Source: JASLDZ01 sp965199975
Lineage (GTDB): Bacteria > Pseudomonadota > Alphaproteobacteria > Caulobacterales > Caulobacteraceae
Direction of reading: 5' to 3'
Assembly (NCBI GenBank): GCA_965199975.1
Contig: OZ241340.1
Span: 1,550,001 to 1,614,000 of the forward strand
Length of the DNA: 64,000 nt
The translations under genes were made by a program, and so were the position numbers. Of the stretch, positions 57,507 through 64,000 are shown one piece after another; positions within the stretch are counted from its first letter, which is position 1, and each line of letters starts with the position of its first letter. The notes under the pieces were generated by a model. The model worked only from the letters and a program-made list of their open reading frames with translations. It searched no databases and had not been told where the DNA came from.

Positions 57507-58363
57507 TGTCGATGATGCGTCGTGCGTTCGCAGCGCTTGCGAGCCTGTGCCTGATCGGCGGAGCGGCCGGCCACGCCATCGCCAAGACCAACGCTGAGGA
57601 GCCAAAGGTCTTCCACTATTCGGGAGACAGCTATCTCGGCAAGTTCGACCCTGCGCAGCTGCAGCGCGGCTTCAAGGTGTATGCGGAGGTCTGCTCGAGC
57701 TGCCACTCGATGGACCTGCTCTACTACCGCAACCTGGCCCAGAAGGACGGGCCGTTCTATTCGCCCAAGTATCCGAACCCGGCCGAGAGCCCCTACGCCA
57801 AGGCGATCGCCGCCGACGTGAAGGTGCCCGACATCGACCAGGACACGGGCGACGCCATCACCCGCCCCGGAATCCCCGCCGACCACTTCAAGGCGCCGTT
57901 CCCAAACAAGATCGCCGCCGCCGCAGCCAACGGCGGCGCCGCGCCCCCCGACCTCTCGGTCATGGCGCGCGCCCGCGAAGGCGGGGCCGCCTACATCTAC
58001 TCGCTGCTGCAGGGCTACGGGCAGTCGCCCAAGGGCCTGAACATCCCGGCGGGCAAGTACTACAACCCGTACATGCAGGGTGACCTGGCTTCGTCCTGGT
58101 CGGGGCCGAAGGACAAGGTGCCTCCCGGCGGCTTTATCGCCATGCCCTTCCAGCTCACGCCCAGCCGCGTGACATTTGACGACGGCACAAAGGCCAGCAC
58201 CGAGCAGGAGGCGCGCGATGTGTCGGTGTTCATGGCCTGGGCCGCCGACCCCAAGCAGACCGAGCGTAAGGAGGCGGGCGTGGCGGTGATGCTCTACCTT
58301 GTCGTCTTCGCCGTGATCCTGTGGTTCTCCTACAAGCGCATCTGGCGCAACGTCGCCCACTGA
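57506..58363 (+). CDS. petC: Cytochrome c1 of the bc1 complex
   Basis: 285 aa. A signal peptide (RRAFAALASLCLIGGAAGHAIA), the haem c attachment site CSSCHS, DLLYYRN and the axial methionine region GGFIAMPFQLTP. A C-terminal membrane anchor (GVAVMLYLVVFAVILWFSYKRIW) holds it at the membrane. It accepts electrons from the Rieske protein and passes them to soluble or membrane cytochrome c. It closes the petABC operon; the alpha/beta hydrolase gene begins 22 bp later in the same direction. Confidence 0.96.
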   Translation: MSMMRRAFAALASLCLIGGAAGHAIAKTNAEEPKVFHYSGDSYLGKFDPAQLQRGFKVYAEVCSSCHSMDLLYYRNLAQKDGPFYSPKYPNPAESPYAKAIAADVKVPDIDQDTGDAITRPGIPADHFKAPFPNKIAAAAANGGAAPPDLSVMARAREGGAAYIYSLLQGYGQSPKGLNIPAGKYYNPYMQGDLASSWSGPKDKVPPGGFIAMPFQLTPSRVTFDDGTKASTEQEARDVSVFMAWAADPKQTERKEAGVAVMLYLVVFAVILWFSYKRIWRNVAH

Positions 58364-58385
58364 CGGCCGGCGGGACGCGCTGGAC

Positions 58386-59267
58386 ATGCCGTCGCGCGTC
58401 CTGCTCACCTTCGCGCTGGTGATCGCGCTCACGCCGAGCGCCGAGGCCGGCGAATTCACGCCGATGACGTGGGCGCAGTTCCACGCCCTGCCAGCACCCG
58501 AGGCCGATCGCCGCATCGCCTACGGCCCCGGCGCCGATCAGTTCGGCGAGCTGTGGCTGCCTCGCAGCCCTGGGCCTCATCCGCTCGTGGTGCTGATCCA
58601 CGGCGGTTGCTGGACCAAAGCGATCGCCGACCTGCACATCATGAACCTCGCCGCCGCTGACCTGCGTCGCCGCGGGGTAGCGGTCTGGAACGTCGAATAC
58701 CGCGGCGTCGACGAGCCGGGCGGCGGCTATCCGGGCGCCTACGAGGACGTGGCGGCAGGCCTGGACGCTCTTCGTCACCTCGCCCCCGAGCACCATCTTC
58801 GGCTCGACCGCGTGGTCGTCGCCGGGCATTCGGCGGGCGGCCAACTGGCGTTGTGGGCGGCGGGGCGACGCCGGGTGACGTACGGCCCGCTTGAGGCCCG
58901 CAATCCCTTGGCGGTGCACGCGGTGGTCGACATTTCCGGCATTCCAAACCTCGAGGTCGACAGCGCCACCGCCTGCGGCGCCGGGCCGGTCGACTCCATG
59001 GCGGGACCGGAGCGCCCCGGCGGTCGTTTCGCCGACACTTCGCCCGCGCAAATGCTGCCGCTGCGCGTGCGCCAGGAGGTGTTCGTCGGCCGTGAGGACA
59101 CGACCGTGGCGCCCGCGGTCAGCGCGGCCTACGCCGCCCGTGCGAAGGCGGCGGGCGATACGGTGACCCTGCACGTCATTCCCGACGCCGCGCACGTGGA
59201 GGAGATCACCCCGGGCACGCCGGGGTGGAGCGCCATCGCGCCCGTAATCGTGCAACTCGCCCGATGA
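58386..59267 (+). CDS. Exported alpha/beta hydrolase (kynurenine-formamidase/esterase-like)
   Basis: 293 aa with a signal peptide (SRVLLTFALVIALTPSAEAG). The oxyanion motif HGGCW, nucleophile elbow VAGHSAGGQLALW, the acid in VGREDTTVAP and a late His in DAAHVEEI complete a Ser-Asp-His triad. The HGGCW/GHSAGG pairing resembles formamidase-like esterases, but secretion argues against a role in tryptophan catabolism. Its stop overlaps the mtnP start (ATGA), so it is co-translated with a nucleoside-salvage enzyme, for no obvious metabolic reason. Confidence 0.8.
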   Translation: MPSRVLLTFALVIALTPSAEAGEFTPMTWAQFHALPAPEADRRIAYGPGADQFGELWLPRSPGPHPLVVLIHGGCWTKAIADLHIMNLAAADLRRRGVAVWNVEYRGVDEPGGGYPGAYEDVAAGLDALRHLAPEHHLRLDRVVVAGHSAGGQLALWAAGRRRVTYGPLEARNPLAVHAVVDISGIPNLEVDSATACGAGPVDSMAGPERPGGRFADTSPAQMLPLRVRQEVFVGREDTTVAPAVSAAYAARAKAAGDTVTLHVIPDAAHVEEITPGTPGWSAIAPVIVQLAR

Positions 59268-60136
59268 GCGGCTGGACCCTGGGCGTGGTCGGCGGCTCGG
59301 GTCTCTACGAGATCGATGGGCTGGAGGATCACCGCTGGGCGCGCGTCGACACTCCCTGGGGCGCCCCCTCGGACGAGATACTGCACGGCCGCATCGGCCC
59401 GGTGCAGCTGCGCTTCCTGCCTCGCCATGGCCGCGGCCATCGGCTGTCGCCCACCCACCTGCCTTACCGCGCCAACATCGACGCTCTGAAGCGCTGCGGC
59501 TGCACCGACGTGCTCTCAATATCGGCGGTCGGCAGCCTGCGCGAGGATCTCGCGCCCGGCATGTTCGTGGGGGTGGATCAGCTGATCGACCGCACCTTCG
59601 CGCGCGAGAAGAGCTTCTTCGGCGAAGGCGTCGTGGCGCATGTCTCGGTAGCCGAGCCGGTCGATGCGCGCCTCACGGGCTTGGCCGTCGCCGCAGGGCG
59701 CGCGGCAGGCGCACACGTGGTCGAGGGCGGGACCTACCTCGCCATGGAGGGTCCGCAGTTCTCCACGCGCGCCGAGAGCATGCTCTACCGTTCGTGGGGC
59801 GCACACGTGATCGGCATGACCGCCAGCCCCGAGGCCAAGCTCGCCCGCGAGGCCGAGCTGCCCTACGCGTCCATCGCCATGGTGACCGACTACGACTGTT
59901 GGCGCGATGAGGGCGAGGCGGTGCAGGTCAGCCACATCCTCGAAGTCCTCCACGCCAACGCCGCCAAGGGCAGGGCGCTGGTGCAGGCGCTGGCTCGTAC
60001 GCTTGCGGACACCCCGCGCACGCCCGCTCCGGCCGACACCGCGCTGGAGTACGCCCTCGTGACCGCACCCGAACATCGCGATCCGGCGCTGGTCGCCAAA
60101 CTTGATGCGGTGGCCGGGCGCGTGCTGAACCGCTAA
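59264..60136 (+). CDS. mtnP: S-methyl-5'-thioadenosine phosphorylase
   Basis: 290 aa. Splits methylthioadenosine into adenine and 5-methylthioribose-1-phosphate. The phosphate loop is VVGGSGLYEIDGLEDH, followed by FLPRHGRGHRLSPTHLPYRANIDALK, GTYLAMEGPQFSTRAES and VIGMTASPEAKLAREAELPYASIAMVTDYDCW, the MTAP/PNP family 2 signature. The DYDCW aspartate favours adenine-type purines. The start overlaps the hydrolase stop. The adenine product can be recycled by Apt, encoded 39 bp downstream. Confidence 0.93.
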   Translation: MSGWTLGVVGGSGLYEIDGLEDHRWARVDTPWGAPSDEILHGRIGPVQLRFLPRHGRGHRLSPTHLPYRANIDALKRCGCTDVLSISAVGSLREDLAPGMFVGVDQLIDRTFAREKSFFGEGVVAHVSVAEPVDARLTGLAVAAGRAAGAHVVEGGTYLAMEGPQFSTRAESMLYRSWGAHVIGMTASPEAKLAREAELPYASIAMVTDYDCWRDEGEAVQVSHILEVLHANAAKGRALVQALARTLADTPRTPAPADTALEYALVTAPEHRDPALVAKLDAVAGRVLNR

Positions 60137-60175
60137 GCCGCCGCCCGCATCCCTGTCGCCCGAGGCGCCCTCCGC

Positions 60176-60703
60176 GTGAACCTGACCGACGCCATCCGCA
60201 CCATCGCGGACTATCCCAAGCCCGGAATCATGTTCCGCGACATCACCACGCTGCTGGGCGACGCGCGCGCCTTCCGCACGGCGGTGGACGAGCTGGTGCA
60301 GCCTTTCGCCGGGACCAAGATCGACAAGGTGGCGGGCGTCGAGGCGCGGGGCTTCATCCTGGGAGGTGCTGTGGCCCACCAGCTCTCCGCAGGCTTCGTG
60401 CCGGTGCGCAAGAAGGGCAAGCTGCCCCATCACGTGGTGGCGATGGAGTACGCACTGGAATACGGCTCCGACATCATCGAGATGCACGTTGACGCGGTGC
60501 GCCCCGGCGAGCGCGTGGTGCTGGTCGACGACCTGATCGCCACAGGCGGCACTGCAGAGGCGGCGGTGAAGCTGCTGCGCGAGGCTGGCGCGGTGGTCGA
60601 GGCCGCCTGTTTCGTCGTCGACCTTCCTGATCTGGGAGGCCGCGCCCGGCTTGAAGCGATGGGCGTGACGGTGGCCACGCTGGTGACCTTCGGCGGCCAC
60701 TGA
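60176..60703 (+). CDS. apt: Adenine phosphoribosyltransferase
   Basis: 175 aa. Converts adenine and PRPP to AMP. IRTIADYPKPGIMFRDITTLLGD, VAGVEARGFILGGAVAH and the PRPP-binding motif VVLVDDLIATGGTAEAAV are all characteristic. The start is GTG. It is adjacent to mtnP, forming a two-gene methylthioadenosine/adenine recycling unit. Confidence 0.96.
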   Translation: MNLTDAIRTIADYPKPGIMFRDITTLLGDARAFRTAVDELVQPFAGTKIDKVAGVEARGFILGGAVAHQLSAGFVPVRKKGKLPHHVVAMEYALEYGSDIIEMHVDAVRPGERVVLVDDLIATGGTAEAAVKLLREAGAVVEAACFVVDLPDLGGRARLEAMGVTVATLVTFGGH

Positions 60704-60763
60704 GGTTTCCCCCGTCGCAGGGGAAGGAGCCTTACGGCCGCCGTTCGCACGTCCTACCTCAGG

Positions 60764-61252
60764 GTGGTGCCCCGCGATCCGCGCCCCGTCTTCATCCCCG
60801 CCTGGCGCCAGTTCCGCCGGATGCAGGCGGCCGCTTGCCTCTTCGCGCTCGGCGTCTATGCCGCCGCTGCGGTGCACGCTTGGCGGGTGCTGCCGCAGAA
60901 TGGCGAATTCAAGGGCCTCTTCACCCTGCTGTTCCCCGGCGTCTTCCTGCAGGCGGTGCTGTGGTCGGCGATCGTGATTGCGCCGCTCCGGCGCTGGCTG
61001 AAGCGCTACACCTGGCTCACCTTCGCCGCAGGTTTCGGCCGCTCGCCCATGTCGGTGCTCACCGCGCTGGGCGTACTCGCCCTGGCCGGGGCCTTCATCT
61101 ACCTGCAGATCGGCGAGGCTCAGCGGGGAGGGCGTTACCCAGGAGGCCTGTTCAGCGCCTACGCAGCGGGCATCGGCGTGCTCTGCGCCCAGGCGCTGCT
61201 CGCGCTCAAGTTGGAACAGGAGCCCAAGGTGCGCGAGATCATCGCGCGCTGA
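60764..61252 (+). CDS. Hypothetical inner-membrane protein
   Basis: A 162-aa protein that I do not recognise. It has four hydrophobic segments: AACLFALGVYAAAAVHAW, LLFPGVFLQAVLWSAIVIAPL, MSVLTALGVLALAGAFIYLQI and YAAGIGVLCAQALLALKL, linked by short basic loops (RRWLKRYTW). The start is GTG and GGGGAAGGAG lies upstream at some distance. It converges with the CcdC-like gene with 7 bp between. Confidence 0.65.
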   Translation: MVPRDPRPVFIPAWRQFRRMQAAACLFALGVYAAAAVHAWRVLPQNGEFKGLFTLLFPGVFLQAVLWSAIVIAPLRRWLKRYTWLTFAAGFGRSPMSVLTALGVLALAGAFIYLQIGEAQRGGRYPGGLFSAYAAGIGVLCAQALLALKLEQEPKVREIIAR

Positions 61253-61259
61253 GGCTGCC

Positions 61260-61859
61260 TCAGCCGTTCCCGAACTTGGGCGCCTCGCCGCCGGGATCGA
61301 CCAGCGTGCCGAACACCCGCTCGGCCTTGGCCTCGCGCAGGAGGCGGCGGGCCCGCAGAAACATCTCCAGCCGCGACACGCCATAGAGGCCGGCGCCGAA
61401 CAGCACGAAGCCGTCTGTGAACAGCGCGGCGTAGAGGTGCACCGCTTGCGACTCCTCGGCGATCACGAAGCGCGCCGCGTAGCGGACGACGAAGATGCCC
61501 GCGAGGAAGATCAGCGCCGCCGGCGAGCTCCTGGTGTTGAGCTGGTGGGTCTCGCGGTCCACCTCGATGCGGATCAGCGAGCCGCGCCACCAGCCCAGCC
61601 CCGCGCCCGCCGCCAGCACGACCACGAGCACGGCCCATTGCCAGACGGCCGGCGGCGGCAGCATCACCAGCAGCACCAGCGCGCCGACCGCCAGTATGGC
61701 CGGCATGATCCACAGGAACTCGAGCCGCAGTCGCCGCCCGCGCCCGCCGCCAGCGCCGCCCTTGCTGAACATGCCCGAGCGCCACAAGCGCAGGCCGAAC
61801 ACCGCCGCCACGATCAGGCCGGGGATGACGTAGGACAGGGCGGAGTGCTGCGGCTGCAT
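61260..61859 (-). CDS. CcdC-like (DUF1453) integral membrane protein
   Basis: 199 aa with five or six hydrophobic segments. The pattern RGSLIRIEVDRETHQLNTRSSPAALIFLAGIFVVRYAARF resembles CcdC/DUF1453 proteins, in which a beta-hairpin with 'I-x-x-D-x-x-T-x-x-L-x-x-R-x-S' sits between helices. CcdC is named from cytochrome c maturation loci, but its function is unclear. An Arg/Gly-rich cytoplasmic loop (GGAGGGRGRRLRLE) follows helix 1. Family assignment is moderate. Confidence 0.6.
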   Translation of the reverse strand: MQPQHSALSYVIPGLIVAAVFGLRLWRSGMFSKGGAGGGRGRRLRLEFLWIMPAILAVGALVLLVMLPPPAVWQWAVLVVVLAAGAGLGWWRGSLIRIEVDRETHQLNTRSSPAALIFLAGIFVVRYAARFVIAEESQAVHLYAALFTDGFVLFGAGLYGVSRLEMFLRARRLLREAKAERVFGTLVDPGGEAPKFGNG

Positions 61860-61890
61860 GACCTGTCCTCCTAGCGCGCTTGTGTGACGC

Positions 61891-62565
61891 TCAACCCGCG
61901 CCGTTGGCGGCGAAAAGCTCCAAGGTGCGCGTACGCGCCAGCTCGGACGCGGCGGCGTTATAGCTCGGGGCGCCCTCGTTGTTGAAGTCGTGGCCTGCGC
62001 CTTCGTAGCGGAAGACGCCGATGTCGGGATGGGCGTGCTGCACGATCTGGGCGTCTGCGGCCGGAATATGCGCGTCGTCGGCGCCGTAGTTCACCAGCGC
62101 GGGGCACGACAGCTTCGCGTTCGCATGCTTGGCGATAAGGCCGCCATAGTAGCAGGAGACCGCCGCCAGGGTGTCGATCTTGCAGGCGGCGAGCCAGGCG
62201 ATCGAGCCGCCGTAGCAGTAGCCCACCACGAAGGCCGGGCCGCGGGTGGTCAGCTGGTCGATGCAGGTCTCGGTGTCATACTTCGCGTTGTCCAGGCCCA
62301 CGGCCTGGGCGTAGCGCTGGCCGGCCCTGACGCCCTCCTCGTCATGGTCGGCCACAAAGCCCGGTTCGGCGCGGTCGAACAGGGAGGGCGCCAGCACCTC
62401 GAAGCCCAGCCTCGACCAGCGCTCAACGTCGGCCTGCATGTAGCGGTCGAGGCCGAAGATCTCCTGCAGCAGCACGACGCCGCCCTTACGCGCACCCTCC
62501 GCCGGCGCGTGCAGGGCGGTGAAGGCGAAGCCATCGATCTTGCTCTCGAGGGTGATGGTCTTCAC
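61891..62565 (-). CDS. Dienelactone hydrolase family protein
   Basis: 224 aa, cytoplasmic alpha/beta hydrolase. The nucleophile is the Cys in FVVGYCYGGSIAWLAA. Other motifs are GVVLLQEIFGLDRYMQADVERW, APSLFDRAEPGF, SCYYGGLIAKH, and the acid and His in YGADDAHIP and GAGHDFNNEGAPSYN. This is the DLH/carboxymethylenebutenolidase pattern, including the Cys-for-Ser exchange. Without chlorocatechol genes nearby its natural substrate is open. It lies 7 bp after ychF in the same direction. Confidence 0.9.
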   Translation of the reverse strand: MKTITLESKIDGFAFTALHAPAEGARKGGVVLLQEIFGLDRYMQADVERWSRLGFEVLAPSLFDRAEPGFVADHDEEGVRAGQRYAQAVGLDNAKYDTETCIDQLTTRGPAFVVGYCYGGSIAWLAACKIDTLAAVSCYYGGLIAKHANAKLSCPALVNYGADDAHIPAADAQIVQHAHPDIGVFRYEGAGHDFNNEGAPSYNAAASELARTRTLELFAANGAG

Positions 62566-62572
62566 GGGCGCC

Positions 62573-63670
62573 TCAGGTGTTGAAGAGGAAATTCATCACG
62601 TCGCCGTCGCGCACGACGTAGGCCTTGCCTTCGGCGCGCAGCTTGCCGGCGTCGCGCGCTCCCGACTCGCCCTTCAACGCCACGTAGTCGGGGAAGGCGA
62701 TGGTCTCGGCGCGGATGAAGCCCTTCTCGAAGTCCGAGTGGATCACGCCGGCCGCCTGGGGGGCGGTCGCGCCGACCGGGATGGTCCAGGCGCGGCTCTC
62801 CTTGGGGCCGGCGGTGAAGTAGGTGTGCAGGCCGAGCAGCTTGTAGGCCTCGCGGATCAGCCGGTTGAGGCCGGGTTCGGAGAGCCCCAGCGTCTCCAGG
62901 AACTCGGCGCGCTCGGCCGGGTCGAGCAGCGCGATCTCGCTCTCGATCTTGGCGGAGATGGCGACCGAGTTGGCCCCGTCCGCTTGCGCCTTCGCGTCGA
63001 CCTTGGCGGAGAGCGCGTTGCCGTCCGCCGCCGAATCCTCGTCCACGTTGGCGACGTAGAGGGCGGGCAGGGCGGTGATCAGCTGCAGCATACGCCACGT
63101 CTTCTCGTCCTCCGCGGGCACGGCGGCGGTGCGGGCGGGCTTGCCGGCGGCGAGCTGGTCAAGCGCCAGCTTGGCGAGGCGCACGGTGGCGGCGGCCTCC
63201 TTGTCGGCGCCCTTGGCGCGCTTCTCCAGCGCCGGGATGCGCTTCTCCAGGCTCTCTAGGTCGGCCAGCATCAGCTCGGTCTCGATGATCTCGAGGTCGG
63301 CCAGGGGATCGACGCGGCCCTCCACGTGGGTCACGTCGCCGTCCTCGAAGCAGCGGGCCACGAAGGCCACGGCGTCGCAGTCTCGGATGTTGGCCAGGAA
63401 CTGGTTGCCCAGGCCCTCGCCCTTGGAGGCGCCGCGCACGAGGCCCGCCACGTCGACGAAGTTGATGCGCGCGGGAATGATCTCCCTGGAGCCCGCGATC
63501 TGCGCCAGCGCATCCAGCCGCGGCTCGGGCACCGCCACGTCGCCCACGTTGGGCTCGATGGTGCAGAAGGGGTAGTTCGCGGCCTGGGCCTGCGCCGTCT
63601 GCGTCAGCGCGTTGAACAGGGTCGACTTGCCCACGTTGGGCAGGCCGACGATGGCGACTTTCAGGGCCAT
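62573..63670 (-). CDS. ychF: Redox-regulated ATPase YchF (Obg-like, OLA1 family)
   Basis: 365 aa. P-loop GLPNVGKSTLFNALT, then NYPFCTIEPN (switch I), FVDVAGLVRGASKGEGLGNQFLANIRDCDA (switch II) and LYVANVDED in the G4 position with the non-GTPase N-x-x-E/D pattern, indicating ATP preference. A helical insert and the C-terminal TGS domain (TYFTAGPKESRAWTIPVGATAPQAAGVIHSDFEKGFIRAE) follow. It binds ribosomes. It is divergent from crcB. Confidence 0.97.
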   Translation of the reverse strand: MALKVAIVGLPNVGKSTLFNALTQTAQAQAANYPFCTIEPNVGDVAVPEPRLDALAQIAGSREIIPARINFVDVAGLVRGASKGEGLGNQFLANIRDCDAVAFVARCFEDGDVTHVEGRVDPLADLEIIETELMLADLESLEKRIPALEKRAKGADKEAAATVRLAKLALDQLAAGKPARTAAVPAEDEKTWRMLQLITALPALYVANVDEDSAADGNALSAKVDAKAQADGANSVAISAKIESEIALLDPAERAEFLETLGLSEPGLNRLIREAYKLLGLHTYFTAGPKESRAWTIPVGATAPQAAGVIHSDFEKGFIRAETIAFPDYVALKGESGARDAGKLRAEGKAYVVRDGDVMNFLFNT

Positions 63671-63778
63671 GGGATCTCGGAAGCGGCGGAGGGCGGCGGT
63701 GTAGCCGAGGGGGCCGTGCTTGGGAACGCGAGCGCTGCGACCGTGACGCGCCGGATGGGCGCGTATATGGCTTGCGCC

Positions 63779-64000
63779 ATGATCAACCTCGCACTCGTGG
63801 CGGCGGGCGGCGCGCTCGGCGCCTGCCTGCGCTACCTCGCGGGCGTCGCCTGGATCGGGGCGGGTGGAGCGGCGCGCGGGTTCCTGGCCACCGCGGCCAT
63901 CAACGTGGCGGGCTCGCTCGCCATGGGCCTCCTGGTCGGCTGGCTGGCGTTGAAGGGCGCGGGCGCCTCGACCGACCGCCTGCGCCTGCTGCTGGCGACG
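63779..64000 (+). CDS. crcB: Fluoride ion transporter CrcB/Fluc (3' truncated by window)
   Basis: The first 74 residues are present. AAGGALGACLRYLAGV is the conserved first helix with the G-x-x-x-R-Y motif. FLATAAINVAGSLAMGLLVGWLA carries the N-x-x-G-S motif of the fluoride pore. Fluc channels work as dual-topology dimers to expel fluoride. The 108-bp upstream gap has no recognisable fluoride-riboswitch core. The gene runs past the end of the window. Confidence 0.92.
   Translation, partial: MINLALVAAGGALGACLRYLAGVAWIGAGGAARGFLATAAINVAGSLAMGLLVGWLALKGAGASTDRLRLLLAT

Noticed and set aside
59516..61384. 622-codon minus-strand frame opposite mtnP, apt and a membrane protein
   Set aside because: Shadow spanning several real genes; no motif seen.
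63671..63778. Fluoride (crcB) riboswitch upstream of crcB
   Set aside because: The expected conserved GGxGAUGG...ACCGCC...GAUGGC pattern is absent from the 108-bp gap.

Overview
The window reads as chromosomal DNA of a GC-rich (roughly 70%) alphaproteobacterium, most likely Caulobacterales (Caulobacter/Phenylobacterium-like). Supporting signs are the cell-envelope style (TonB receptor, Tat and lipoprotein exports), a lone short FliN beside lipB, the rpmH-rnpA-engB-argB neighbourhood, a Rieske/cytochrome b/cytochrome c1 operon, a propionyl-CoA to succinyl-CoA route, and dense packing with many 4-bp ATGA/GTGA overlaps. The species call is inference. I see no insertion sequence, integrase, CRISPR array or rRNA.

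Layout. 1-2.9 kb: end of a RelA/SpoT protein, rlmJ (CTG start), a small membrane protein, and a divergent HxlR regulator/azoreductase pair. 2.9-7.3 kb (minus): methylmalonyl-CoA mutase small subunit, an unknown 134-aa protein and the large subunit, translationally coupled. 7.4-9.5 kb (plus): a compact phage-type lysis cassette (DUF2793 tail-fibre-like protein, holin-like protein, T4-type endolysin, Rz/Rz1-like overlapping spanin pair). 9.7-12.7 kb: biotin-carrying propionyl/acetyl-CoA carboxylase subunit and two DUF805 proteins. 12.7-17 kb: lipB/fliN, tRNA-Leu(GAG), a second lysozyme with a membrane tail, an ACT-less prephenate dehydratase, and chorismate mutase behind a possible leader-peptide attenuator. 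17-24.4 kb: dapD, HAD phosphatase, argB, GST, engB, rnpA, rpmH (L34), TVP38-type membrane protein and an orphan histidine kinase.

24.4-38.2 kb is a glucuronide/hexuronate utilisation island: GH31 glycosidase, MFS transporter, GntR regulator, fructuronate reductase, uronate isomerase, KDG kinase, Tat-exported GH2 beta-glucuronidase, ManD-type mannonate dehydratase and a TonB receptor. Together they can take a glucuronide from the outer membrane to KDPG. A TGGTCAGGCC-like sequence recurs at five gene starts of the island and is a candidate operator.

38.3-42.8 kb is an operon of DUF3034 protein, exported truncated haemoglobin, exported cupredoxin-like protein and a membrane c-di-GMP phosphodiesterase. 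This is the best candidate here for an undescribed signalling system. 42.8-49.4 kb: ferredoxin-reductase-like flavoprotein, tRNA-Leu(UAA), PAS protein, DUF5670 peptide, MscS channel, Ala-rich lipoprotein, galU and glmS, with glmM divergent. 50.9-64 kb: DUF2332 protein, long IF-1, TraB/GumN protein, hemF with a CADD/TenA-like partner, trmL, petABC, alpha/beta hydrolase, mtnP, apt, membrane proteins, dienelactone hydrolase, ychF and the start of crcB.

All functional calls are from reading translated sequence and motifs; no database search was run.
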